64,000 bases of DNA from Phymatolithon calcareum (lineage: Eukaryota > Rhodophyta > Florideophyceae > Hapalidiales), in contig OZ345372.1 of NCBI GenBank assembly GCA_977006965.1, forward strand, positions 682,001 to 746,000, in the 5' to 3' direction. Of this stretch, positions 42,711 to 52,430 are shown one piece after another (positions within the stretch are counted from its first letter, which is position 1; each line of letters begins with the position of its first letter). Made by a program: the position numbers and the translations under genes. The notes below the pieces were generated by a model that saw only the letters and a list, made by a program, of their open reading frames with translations, was not told the DNA's origin and ran no database searches.

Positions 42711-44024
42711 ATGATCCCTCGACTGTTAGCTTCCACTCTCCTGCGCAGGCCGACATCCGGTCACTCCCTTAAAATGGACGCGGACCTAGCTGCCACCATC
42801 AATGCAATCAACGCATCCCCCACCCGTGCCGTGGTGTACACCTCCGGCGGTGCATCGGAGTGCATCTCCTGGTTGCAAGTAATACCCGGTGCGTCTGCGA
42901 CCGTGCTCGAAACGCGCACGCCATACTCACGGGAGGCCTTTCTAGACACCGTGGGGGCCAAATACGCGCGCACTATACAGTCCTTTGCTTCTCCCACAGC
43001 AGCACGCGCCCTAGCCCGCGCAGCATTTCAGCGAGCGGTTTCCCTTGCGCCTCCCGGCACGCGCGTCGTCGGCATAGCAGCCGTGTGCGCGCTAACCACG
43101 AAACCAGCGCGTCGGGGCGCGGATCGTGCACATGTCACCAGTTTTGCGGCCGAGCGTGTTGCGGAATACACGTTGCGATTTGCCTCCGGTCGTTCGCGCG
43201 CCGAGCAGGAACATCTGGCGGCCCGGCTCGCGCTGCAGGCGCTGGCGGACGACGCGGGTATCCACGGCGGGTCAGAACATGCTGTGAACGGCTTCACGAT
43301 TGCAGGTCGTAGTGCTCTCACACTTGTGCGTGTACATTTACGCAACGGGGACACGATCTCCGGGCCGGATGTGCGTGGACGGGGGGACGCTGTGGGGGAT
43401 CTGCTTCGTGGCGATGTGAAGTTTGCCGAGTTTTGCAGGAAGCGTATTGTGACGGAGGCGACTTGTGCGAATGTGCTTCTGCCGGGCTCTTTTAATCCTG
43501 TGCACCGCGGGCATCGGAGATTACTGGAGGCTGCGGTGAACACGTGGCGCGAAATCTGCGGCCCGGGTGTGCATTTGCAGGGCGCGTTTGAGATCAGTGC
43601 CGAGAATCCGGACAAGCCGGCCATGGTGCGCGAAGAGGTGTTACGGCGTGTGGGTCAATTTTTGAATGGCGATATTCCGGTGATTGTGAGTAATACGCCG
43701 CTATTCAAAGATAAGGCAATGCTATATCCGGGAGCGGTGTTTGTGGTTGGATTCGATACTGCTGTGAGACTGGTCATGCCCAAATACTATGGCGGGTTTG
43801 ACAGCATGATGGAGGCACTTGGCGATATGCGAGAGCGTGGATGTTCAGTACTTGTTGCTGCAAGGGTCGGAGCTGATGGGAATGTGGGAACATTGAGGGA
43901 TGTTGATATTCCGGCTGGCGTTCGTGGTCTTTTCAAGGAGATTCCTGAGAACGTTTTTAGAGAGGATATTTCCAGTACGCAAATTCGCGCAATCAGATCA
44001 GAGAAGCAGAATGGACCCTTCTAG
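42711..44024 (+). CDS. CinA-like domain fused to a nucleotidylyltransferase domain
   Basis: 437 residues, single exon. The first ~22 residues (MIPRLLASTLLRRPTSGHSL) look like an organellar presequence; a second ATG is at 42774. Residues ~25-230 resemble the C-terminal domain of CinA, which in bacteria is NMN deamidase (VYTSGGASECISWLQ, VLETRTPYSREAFLD, VVGIAAVCAL). Residues ~255-435 carry the cytidylyltransferase-like signature LLPGSFNPVHRGHRRLL and ISSTQIR, shared with NMN adenylyltransferases. Plants have a similar two-domain protein of unproven function. The combination suggests pyridine-nucleotide salvage or repair, which is inference. It is the first gene of the island. Confidence 0.8.
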   Translation: MIPRLLASTLLRRPTSGHSLKMDADLAATINAINASPTRAVVYTSGGASECISWLQVIPGASATVLETRTPYSREAFLDTVGAKYARTIQSFASPTAARALARAAFQRAVSLAPPGTRVVGIAAVCALTTKPARRGADRAHVTSFAAERVAEYTLRFASGRSRAEQEHLAARLALQALADDAGIHGGSEHAVNGFTIAGRSALTLVRVHLRNGDTISGPDVRGRGDAVGDLLRGDVKFAEFCRKRIVTEATCANVLLPGSFNPVHRGHRRLLEAAVNTWREICGPGVHLQGAFEISAENPDKPAMVREEVLRRVGQFLNGDIPVIVSNTPLFKDKAMLYPGAVFVVGFDTAVRLVMPKYYGGFDSMMEALGDMRERGCSVLVAARVGADGNVGTLRDVDIPAGVRGLFKEIPENVFREDISSTQIRAIRSEKQNGPF

Positions 44025-44294
44025 GTACATCATCGAAGATTTGTGGAAGTAGCTAGTGACAACTAGAGTTGCTTAGCATCCATATAGCTCACGCCGGAGT
44101 TGTGGGCGAAGCTTCATTGTCGACCACGGGAGCGAGGTACAGAGGGAATTAGTGATCGTCGAAAGCCTGGAAACGCCTGTTTGTCAATGCCGAAGAGGCT
44201 TCCGTTTTTGACGAGCGTAAAGTCCACATTTGATTGAACCGCTTCCTGAAACTTGTCTGTTTCGTGCTTTGTACATCACCTACTAGAATAAAAG

Positions 44295-44978
<684 letters not shown>

Positions 44979-45483
44979 TTACGACTGTAGAAATCGCGGC
45001 CTGAGCTTGGCGACACGCAGCGGTACACGTGCAAAGCTTCGCACAGATGCGATGATTTTGCGGCTTTCTGTCAGAATGCCGCAATTAGTCGCATCATTAT
45101 GCAGACTGATCTCGTGATGTCCGCGGACGCTACAGCAAGTGGTCCGGCTTTGCAGCCTTTAGCCAAAAAATCGGGCACTGTAAGGAAAAGCTGCACACTG
45201 ATTGCGTGTGACCAATGGGAGATTCTCGCGAAATTTTGTCATTGGTCGCCAGCCCACCGTCTCTAAAGCGTACTTAAATCTTGACCACCAAGCGCATTTG
45301 CCCTTTTGGAAGCTCTTTTAACACATTTCAATAGCCCTCTTTCCAAGAGCAGTTTTCCCCTAAAAGGCCGGCGCCCCACTGCCCGGGGAAGGAAAAGAAG
45401 GGCAGCACTGCACCGGGAAGGTAGCCCATTATCGCAAGAACAGCAGCACATTGCAGATAGCAAAGGAAACGCAACGCTTCACA

Positions 45484-46107
45484 ATGCAGCGCGCCGCGGT
45501 CAAGGCTGCGCGGGTCGCAGGAGCATCAGCAGTGCGGCTCCCAAGCGTGAAGACATTGGCAAGCAAGTCATTCTCAGTGAGCGTGGCACAGATTCTGGAC
45601 GGACGTGCTCGCCACTACGAGCACATCGCGGCTCACGCGCCTGTTCTCGATGCTGTGGAACGCATGTCACTGAATGATGTCGGTTCGCTTGTCGTGTTGA
45701 ATGCTGGTTGCATGGAAGGTATTGTAACCGAGCGTGATGTGCTCTTGAACATCCCGCGTATCATGGAGCGTGATAAACCGATTACCGTTGATGCTATCAT
45801 GAGCCGTAACCCGATTTCTGTGGATGCTTCCACGACGGTCGGTGAATGCATGGCCATTATGTCGCATAATAATTTCCGTCATCTTCCGGTCACAGATGAA
45901 GGTGAGCTTGTGGGCGTGATTTCAGTTCGGGATCTCGTCGCGCAACTCGGAAAGGACCATGAGGATGAGGTTTCTGAATTGAATATCCAGCTGCAGAAAT
46001 TGGCCTCGATGCTTGGGAATGATATGGTGCATGGGACCGCGACTGGATCGTGGGCGTCTCGATTGCGGGAGTGGTTTATCCCCAGATCAGTGCATACCTT
46101 GTCATGA
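45484..46107 (+). CDS. CBS-domain pair protein, probably organellar
   Basis: 207 residues from the ATG at 45484, which I prefer over the one at 45451 because it opens a clean presequence (MQRAAVKAARVAGASAVRL; Arg/Ala rich, no acids). CBS 1 covers about residues 36-98 (PVLDAVERM, GSLVVL, GIVTERDVL) and CBS 2 about 105-160 (MSRNPISVDAST, MSHNNFRHLPV, LVGVISVRDLV). The length and layout are those of plant CBSX3-like and bacterial stand-alone CBS-pair proteins, which bind adenosyl ligands and regulate partners such as thioredoxins. No other domain is present. The C-terminus is a short amphipathic tail. Confidence 0.85.
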   Translation: MQRAAVKAARVAGASAVRLPSVKTLASKSFSVSVAQILDGRARHYEHIAAHAPVLDAVERMSLNDVGSLVVLNAGCMEGIVTERDVLLNIPRIMERDKPITVDAIMSRNPISVDASTTVGECMAIMSHNNFRHLPVTDEGELVGVISVRDLVAQLGKDHEDEVSELNIQLQKLASMLGNDMVHGTATGSWASRLREWFIPRSVHTLS

Positions 46108-46315
46108 CATGCTTGCTCTTGTTTATGAGTATGGTAACCAGGTTTATGTTCATTGTACATTATTTCTCCTTTGTCCTGGTGTTTCTTGTTAGTCTCCAAA
46201 TCCTGACTCTTCACTTGCATAACTTCAGCCCGATTAAGACGGACCAAAAAACATTGTAGAATAGAAATTTGCCTAAAATACAAGCCCGTCTGCATCAGAA
46301 AATTCCATTCTGTAA

Positions 46316-46903
46316 TTATCCGTATCGCCGCAAGATTTCATCCACCTGCGTATCAAAACGTTTGCTCTTGAGCGGCTCATCCATTTGCACAAACGGGTTC
46401 AGAAGCGCCGCAACAACTATGTTGTGCAATTTTCGGAACAAAACGCGGACAGCTGACTCCTTGCTTTCCGCTATCCCGGCGCCGGTCTTGATTGCAAAAA
46501 TAAGCTTTTGACCCGTGTTGGTGACCTGTCCGAACAGAGAGAGTTGTCCCACAACCGCAAGACAGCCGATATATGCATCGCCATCCTTGGCAACGGCTGA
46601 TTTGATTGACGCCATGCGCTCTTCAATCACGTCAAGCGAGTTGTATATCACCTCCTGCATTTGCTGTTCTACCTCTTCTTCCAAACGATTTGGTAGAGCG
46701 CATGCCACCTCGTTGTATATCTTCATGTATTGTAATCCGTTCTGTGAGGGCAAAGAAAATGTGCGCTTCGACGTCAGAATGAGCTTCCTTGTGCTGCAGA
46801 AAGTGGAAATGGAAAGAGGGCTTACATTAGGTCCTATGACGGCCACACAGGCTATTCTTCGATTCGCAGGGAGCGGTTTGTCATCGCCTCCCGCCGACTC
46901 CAT
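46316..46903 (-). CDS. TRAPPC2L: TRAPPC2L, trafficking protein particle complex subunit 2-like
   Basis: The frame is open over 195 codons, but an 84-nt GT-AG segment (46742-46825, GTAAGC to CCTCACAG) is probably an intron: splicing joins VAVIGPN to NGLQYMKIY, which then aligns with VAVI..(N)YPLYIRS of the family. The spliced protein has 167 residues. Sedlin-type fold markers: NSLDVIEERM, YIGCLAVVGQLSLFGQVTNTG, KLIFAIKTG, VRVLFRKLHNIVVAALLNPF, SKRFDTQVDEIL. TRAPPC2L is part of the core TRAPP complex, a Rab exchange factor for ER-Golgi and intra-Golgi tethering. Convergent with the CBS gene. Confidence 0.88.
   Translation of the reverse strand: MESAGGDDKPLPANRRIACVAVIGPNVSPLSISTFCSTRKLILTSKRTFSLPSQNGLQYMKIYNEVACALPNRLEEEVEQQMQEVIYNSLDVIEERMASIKSAVAKDGDAYIGCLAVVGQLSLFGQVTNTGQKLIFAIKTGAGIAESKESAVRVLFRKLHNIVVAALLNPFVQMDEPLKSKRFDTQVDEILRRYG
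46742..46825 (-). other. 84-nt intron of TRAPPC2L (in frame, no stop)
   Basis: GTAAGCCC donor, CCCTCACAG acceptor. Length is divisible by three and it has no stop codon, so retention would insert 28 residues (VSPLSIS...LPSQ). Confidence 0.75.
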
Positions 46904-47437
46904 GGAGGAAGCTGTCGTCGTGAGAATACTGTACGAGTCTATCTTCCCCTGCGGAGAGTGAACAATGGAACATGTTCACTCGTTGACGAGTGTTCGAGCG
47001 TATGTTCTTTGACACGTGTCGCAGACATTGTGCTCTTTTTTTGCGCAGTCTTATACACCGGGAAGGCCATCTCGTGGAGGAAGTCCCCATTTCCTCTTCC
47101 ACGCAGGCCGCATCGGAAAGAGCATCCCTTTTTTGACTAACTCGTTCATCACATCCGAACGTTCCCATGTTTTATCGAAGCAGAAGGAAGGAAGATGTAT
47201 AAATTCGGTTTGATAAGAAACGTCAGTGCATCGTCATGCCACGCATTGCATTATGCAAGAAGATTGCTAGTTTTTACAACAGGTCAAAAGCTTCCTCTCT
47301 GTACTTTCGTCTTGACAGATGTCAAAGTGCTCTTCGGTAGAGTCTTGTACATTAAGTTCCGCACGTTTCGCTTTCACTTATTTACAATGCAACGCTTTTA
47401 GATTAGTCCAGTTCAATACCGTGGCCATAACCCACGC

Positions 47438-48127
47438 TTAATACTCAAGAATAGGTTCCCCCACATTTGACAGCCGCGGGACATTGCACCGCAGTCCGAA
47501 CCGCTGACTAAGCACGATCTTAAAAAGCTTCTGTACGTTAATAGAGTGTGATGCAGACGTAAAAATAAGCGGTGCCTTCATGGCCTTTGCAAACGTGCGC
47601 GCATGCGCAATCGTATCTCGTTGTTTGTCGACACTGAAGCCGGCAAACACATCAAACTTCGTTCCCACCAACAGCGGGATGAACATCTGATTGAAACCAC
47701 GAGCCTGACGATACCATTCCTTTATGCTTTGTAGCGTCATGCGGCGAGTGAGGTCGAACATGAAGAGAATAGCCGCCGCGTCCGCGCACACTAGCGGGAT
47801 CATTTGGTTAAACTCGTTCTCCCCGCCGCCGAGGTCGAAAATGGTGAAAGTCACGGTGCGCTCCCGAAGAGAGATGATTTTTTCCATGAAATTGATACCC
47901 AGTGTCTGAATGTAGTCCTCCTCGAATTTGTTTTCCACATACTTGACCATCAGAGACGTTTTGCCAACGTGCGAGTCACCCAGCATTCCCACCTTTAGTT
48001 GCAAGTTTGCAGGCCCTCGTGGTCGTGAGATGCGCCCCGCAAGCGGCGACGGCACCGCCTGGCCCGCTGCATTTGGGTCGGGCTGGGTCTCATCAGCCGA
48101 CGCACCTTTTCCTGCTTGTGCAGACAT
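47438..48127 (-). CDS. Spg1/Tem1-type small GTPase
   Basis: 229 residues, single exon. G1 GDSHVGKTS, effector region EEDYIQTLGINFMEK, G3 DLGG, G4 as TKFD (within LVGTKFDVF), G5 TSASHS. Family-specific blocks are very strong: LMVKYVENKFEEDYIQTLG, ADAAAILFMFDLTRRMTL, IKEWYRQARGFN, SHSINVQKLFKIVL, NVGEPILEY. Spg1/Tem1 GTPases start septation/mitotic-exit signalling in fungi; plant and algal homologues are linked to cytokinesis. The N-terminal 40 residues are disordered and Ala/Pro rich. Odd feature: the catalytic Gln after DLGG (DLGGQ in relatives) is replaced in DLGGGENEF, with one extra residue. It lacks a C-terminal prenylation motif, as is usual for this family. Confidence 0.92.
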   Translation of the reverse strand: MSAQAGKGASADETQPDPNAAGQAVPSPLAGRISRPRGPANLQLKVGMLGDSHVGKTSLMVKYVENKFEEDYIQTLGINFMEKIISLRERTVTFTIFDLGGGENEFNQMIPLVCADAAAILFMFDLTRRMTLQSIKEWYRQARGFNQMFIPLLVGTKFDVFAGFSVDKQRDTIAHARTFAKAMKAPLIFTSASHSINVQKLFKIVLSQRFGLRCNVPRLSNVGEPILEY

Positions 48128-48940
48128 TTGGCGCGGGGTTTTCGGAGGAAGCGGACGTTCACAGGAAATTCCAAGCTTTTCTGCTCTTCTAGTCGTGGAT
48201 TGCGGCGTCGGCGTCGCAGTTGCTAATTCTTATTTGCCTCACTTTCGTAAAAGTACATGCGCTTCGGTTCGGCGAGCAAGGATCGAGCAGTGAGCCTGCG
48301 AGTCATGATGCAATTTCTGGTATGATAATCTAATTTTTCACATCATTTTACAGCACATGCCTCTGGGAGACTACTGCTGCAGTATGCATTATGATAGCAT
48401 CCATGCAATTCTCAGGACTGATACCATTATTGATACTGCCCCAATCATTGATGTTATATCAATGATATGATAGAGTATCAACGAAAAACGTACAAGAACA
48501 GGTTCAGTATTCCGATTTTCATTGATATATCACTGAATATCAACCGCCAGCAATGTATATCTTGGTTTGTCTGAAAGCAACACGTGTCTGACAGACGGGC
48601 ACAGAAGACATTTTTGAAGCAAAGAACAATTTTTCTGGCAATGCAGATGAACACGTGTCGTCGAGAACGCGTCAGGTTGTCATTGTACTGTAGTTGATAC
48701 TTTTGGAAAGTTCTGATACTCATTGATTTTGCAACCAGAGACTGATGATCAACTATTCAGTTGCTACTTGAGTATCGATGCTGCTTCCTATGCAGCAGTG
48801 CTGGAACTTGATGACAGTGCTCTCGGTCATTGCCCTCTCAGAAATCCACAAGGGCTGTCTGGAAGCCTACATTTTTTCGCCATCACTATCGCGAACGTGC
48901 GCACAATCGAACTCTAGAAAATCGAAAGCGAGAGGGGAGA
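48128..48940. other. Intergenic, GATAC/GTATC-rich stretch
   Basis: No gene. From 48400 to 48730 ATGATA/TGATAC/TATCAA motifs recur and ACACGTGTC occurs twice, similar in composition to 16140-16510. Confidence 0.4.
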
Positions 48941-49591
48941 ATGGCATCGGAGGTCGAAGGCGGGCAGTGCCCGTGGAAGACGCTCGGCGTGCACCGCACT
49001 GCCACGCAGGCCGAAGTGCAGGCTGCATATCGCCGTCTCGCCCTGCGGTAAGCCTTGCCGCGAAATTTGCTCCAATTCCCTGGTATCCTCCTCTTCGCTA
49101 ACGACTTGCGAAGTTACCATCCAGATTTGAATCAGGGCTGCGAGCATGCTGCGGCGCAGTTTCGCAACGCGGCCGCTGCAATGCGCGAGATTCGTTCTCC
49201 TGGTCCGGTCTCGGCAGGAAATCGAACTACGCGCGGTGCATCTTCATCAGGTGTAACAGAGGGTCCTGAGTTCCGGTACGGAGCGCAGTACGCACAACCG
49301 CGCGCTGGCAGCAGTCCCGGTGCGTACGCTGCGGCTCGTGTGAGCAGACGCGCCGCCAAAGAGGCACCTCGGGGATTCCGAGCCGCGTCATTTTGTTTTG
49401 CGGTGCTGAGCGTTGCTGCAGCCATTCGCATGAGCTTGGACAGTGCTGAACGAGCGCGCGTGAAGAATGCTTGGGAAGCGCGAGAACTCGATAGATTGCG
49501 AGCGAAAGCTGCCAGACCCACGCACGGGAAAGGCCGTCGGAGAGGACTCGAGGAGAATCATGGTGTGAGCAAGACTGGGACTGAGCGCTGA
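48941..49591 (+). CDS. Small J-domain (DnaJ-like) protein with one intron
   Basis: Exon 1 48941-49047, intron 49048-49113 (66 nt, GTAAGC to GCGAAG), exon 2 49114-49591; 194 residues. Splicing restores the J-domain core YRRLALR-YHPDLN with the HPD motif that activates Hsp70. The J domain covers about residues 10-65 and begins PWKTLGVHRTATQAEVQAAY. A hydrophobic stretch around residues 120-140 (ASFCFAVLSVAAAIRM) could be a membrane anchor; the tail is basic. There is no Gly/Phe or zinc region, so it is a type III J protein. The partner Hsp70 and compartment are unknown. Confidence 0.82.
49048..49113 (+). other. Intron of the J-domain gene
   Basis: 66 nt, phase 2; joins CG to T TAC CAT CCA GAT, creating the HPD motif. 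Confidence 0.8.
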
Positions 49592-50119
49592 AGGAGCTCT
49601 CTTTCTCTCTTCTTTTTGGGCCATTGTGTACGCCGATTGAGCGCTGATGTGGTTCTGAGAAGGCATCAATAGGCGGAGAATGCAGGCGGCATATTCTGGC
49701 GACAACTTGTTGTTGTGCTTCTTGTCGCCTTCTGACAGCATTCGTCATGGGCTAGGACATGAGGTTGATGAACCAGGCAAAGCAAGCCTGTCGATGACGT
49801 GTTGCATTGTTATGGACATGTTCCCAATCACGCAGCTCTTGCGTTTTCTCAACGAGGTTGAGAACACGAGCGATTTGCCCTGTTTGTCTGGGAATCAGAC
49901 GTTTTGGGGAAGGCGCGATAAGCAGTCCCGACCACATATATCCAAGGCCGAGACAACAGTTTGTCTAGTAGGCATTGGATGTCTTCAGTGACATCGAGAA
50001 AACTCTTGCCCATTCCGAAAAAACACGCCGTGGCATCTAGAAGTCATAAAGTTAGTTCAAATTCGTGTCAACAGTCCCACCTACCTATGAGCTTTGCCAA
50101 TGCCTCATTGTGCCTATAT
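49592..50119. other. Convergent intergenic region, nothing recognised
   Basis: Lies between the J-domain and DTW genes; contains their 3' UTRs and no ORF I can support. Confidence 0.5.
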
Positions 50120-51154
50120 CTAAACGAAAATGGGGCCCCCACCGCCCTTTACCCCTGCACGTGCTCTTGCAAGATCGTCCACTACGATTGAAACCGCATC
50201 CTCCACTGCTTGCGCAACCGCCTGCTCACCAACGACCTCGAGAACGCTAGCAGCTGCCTGTGCCGAACATACACGGTGTGCCTCCGTCTGCATACGAATA
50301 GGATTGAGCCACGAGGCGTTTCGAAATTCCTCATCCATACCGAGCTTCACCCTCGGGATATCGTCGGGAAGGAATCGCTCAAGATTGCGTGCTTGTCTAC
50401 TAGTACCATCAAGCACAATTACACAAAGCGGACTCTCACGAGCAGCGCGAAGCCCTAGCCGCTCCCGGCGCTCCGCGACAAACTGTGCGACATCTGTAGC
50501 GTCTGCGGTCGGAAACAGCACGACTGCACTACCGTCGCGTTGGGCAGCGCGCACATCAGCAAGCATTTCGTCTTGCTCCTCAACGATCCCGCGTATGGCG
50601 CGCCGTGCTCCCGCAACGAGACATAATAACGAGCCAGAATTATTCGGTCTACCATACTCCCCGACATGCTGGAATAGCCAGATACGCGCTCGCCGCGGTG
50701 GCGGCACTTGCCGCACGCGCGCGCAAACACATCGTGCTCGCGGGTATAGACAATTTGGACAGCAACGCTGGGCGACGTGGAGATGACGCAGTAGCAAGTT
50801 AAAGGCGGTTACCGTTTCGTGGCGTGCGGTACCAGGCGGCTCACGCCTAACCAACTGGCCTAGCACGGGTGCTCGTACTCGCCCATCAGCACCAGCGCTA
50901 ACACCGACAAGCGCGCCGAGGTCGAGAAGCTCCTGTGCACGACGTGGAAGCCGAGGGCCCAACGCGGCCATTGCAGCCGCTGCCTCACGTTCGTCCCAGA
51001 AGAGCGGCGGCAACGCGCGATGCGTACGCGAGCTGAATGATGCAAAGGGCGGTGAGCGTGTCACGGTTCCGTGGCCTGGATCGATCCATCGGAAAGACCG
51101 TGAGGCCAACCGCGGTGCCAGTAGAGGTCGCGCAAGAGGTAGAAAGGCGCGCAT
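50120..51154 (-). CDS. DTW-domain protein, tRNA aminocarboxypropyltransferase family
   Basis: 344 residues from the first true ATG at 51154; the frame begins at a GTG seven codons earlier. The N-terminus (MRAFLPLARPLLAPRLASRS) looks like an organellar presequence. A zinc-type knuckle CCPNCLYPRARCVC lies near residue 132, followed by LFQHVGEYGRPNNSGSL, VVLFPTADA, and the DTW core VIVLDGTSRQARNL, then RVKLG and LNPIRMQTEAHRVCSAQAAA. Bacterial TapT/YfiP and human DTWD1/2 make acp3U in tRNA from S-adenosylmethionine. In the signature D-x-T-W the Trp is Ser here. A Glu/Ala-rich C-terminal helix follows. Confidence 0.85.
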   Translation of the reverse strand: MRAFLPLARPLLAPRLASRSFRWIDPGHGTVTRSPPFASFSSRTHRALPPLFWDEREAAAAMAALGPRLPRRAQELLDLGALVGVSAGADGRVRAPVLGQLVRREPPGTARHETVTAFNLLLRHLHVAQRCCPNCLYPRARCVCARVRQVPPPRRARIWLFQHVGEYGRPNNSGSLLCLVAGARRAIRGIVEEQDEMLADVRAAQRDGSAVVLFPTADATDVAQFVAERRERLGLRAARESPLCVIVLDGTSRQARNLERFLPDDIPRVKLGMDEEFRNASWLNPIRMQTEAHRVCSAQAAASVLEVVGEQAVAQAVEDAVSIVVDDLARARAGVKGGGGPIFV

Positions 51155-51440
51155 TGCGGCGAGGAGGTGGATCACTTGATGTGTTCAATGGTGACTTCCA
51201 TCAGAAGAATAGATCTTCCCCGTGCCCAATTTCCACGAAAAATTCAATTCTTTCGCGTAAATTTGTGTATTGGCCAATCATGACAGTATATGAGCCCAAA
51301 TACCTCTAAAAGCTACATTTTCTCTTTAATTGAAGAGAAAAAATCCGAAAGATAAAAGATTGGCGAATGAACGATTAGAGATTCAGCACTCTGGTGAATA
51401 CTCGGCAGAGCTCTATTGCCCGGGGCAGGAAGGAAGTTTA

Positions 51441-52430
51441 ATGAGCAGGATCACATTGCCGATGAATTTGCATTTCATAGAAATCGCAGCCAACTTGACG
51501 GATGCGGTCTTTGACGGCGTGTATCATGGCGTGAAGAAGCACGCACCAGACTTGGACATTGTCCTCAATCGGGCAAGAACACATGGAGTGAAACGCACGA
51601 TCGTGACCGTTGGCAGAGCACGTGATGCGCCGGCTGCCAAGGTGCTATGTGAGAAATATGCAGAGCTCTCGCACACGGTTGGCATCCATCCCACTCGATC
51701 GAGGGAGGTCGGTGGTAGCGCGGCCGCGATCGAGACCCACATGCATTTACTCCGCGAGCACATCCAAGCTGCCGGGCCAAATCTCTGCGCTATCGGTGAG
51801 TGTGGGCTCGACTATGACCGCCTACAGTTCTCAACACGCGCAGAGCAGCTCCCTGTGTTTGAGGCGCAATTCACGCTCGCAGAGGAGACTGGCAAGCCGA
51901 TGTTTCTCCATAATAGGAACACCGGTGGAGACTTTGCGCGCATCGTGCGGGAAAACAGGCATAAGTTTTCTGATGGAGTTGTGCATTCGTACACAGGCGA
52001 TAGGGATGAGATGATGGAACTTATTGGTATGGGACTGTACATTGGGGTCAATGGTTGCTCGCTGAAAACAAAGGAGAACCTAGAGGTTGTCAAGGAGATT
52101 CCACTGGACAAAATAATGCTGGAGACAGATGCACCATATTGCGAGATTCGACCGACGCATGCAGGATATGGATTTGTGACGCATCCGATTGGAAAGGTCG
52201 ATCTGTCTAAAAAGAAGAAGGTGTACTCTCCTGACCTCCTCGTGAAAGGTCGATGCGAACCTGTTCAAATTCGGCAAGTTTGCGAAGTTGTTGCTGAAAT
52301 CAAAGGTATTTCGCAGACTGTTGTTGCAGAGGCGGCATTCAACAATAGCATGCGCGTTTTCTTTCCTGAAGAGGCGGCGGATATGGGCCCGAATCCATAT
52401 CAAGTCAGCCTTGCGACGGGTACCCCCTAA
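51441..52430 (+). CDS. TatD-family deoxyribonuclease (TATDN1-like)
   Basis: 329 residues from the ATG at 51441; an ATG at 51330 would add 37 unmatched residues. Start of homology: LHFIEIAANLTDAVFDGVYHG, as in eukaryotic TATDN1 where the usual HxH is missing. Metal-site motifs: VGIHPT (His), AIGECGLDYDR (Glu), FLHNRNTGGDF (His), VVHSYTGDRDEM (His) and LETDAPYC (Asp). The region SDGVVHSYTG is typical of the amidohydrolase fold. TatD enzymes are Mg-dependent 3'-5' exonucleases acting in DNA repair and in apoptotic DNA breakdown. Single exon; 286 bases separate it from the divergent DTW gene, which probably share a promoter region. Confidence 0.93.
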   Translation: MSRITLPMNLHFIEIAANLTDAVFDGVYHGVKKHAPDLDIVLNRARTHGVKRTIVTVGRARDAPAAKVLCEKYAELSHTVGIHPTRSREVGGSAAAIETHMHLLREHIQAAGPNLCAIGECGLDYDRLQFSTRAEQLPVFEAQFTLAEETGKPMFLHNRNTGGDFARIVRENRHKFSDGVVHSYTGDRDEMMELIGMGLYIGVNGCSLKTKENLEVVKEIPLDKIMLETDAPYCEIRPTHAGYGFVTHPIGKVDLSKKKKVYSPDLLVKGRCEPVQIRQVCEVVAEIKGISQTVVAEAAFNNSMRVFFPEEAADMGPNPYQVSLATGTP

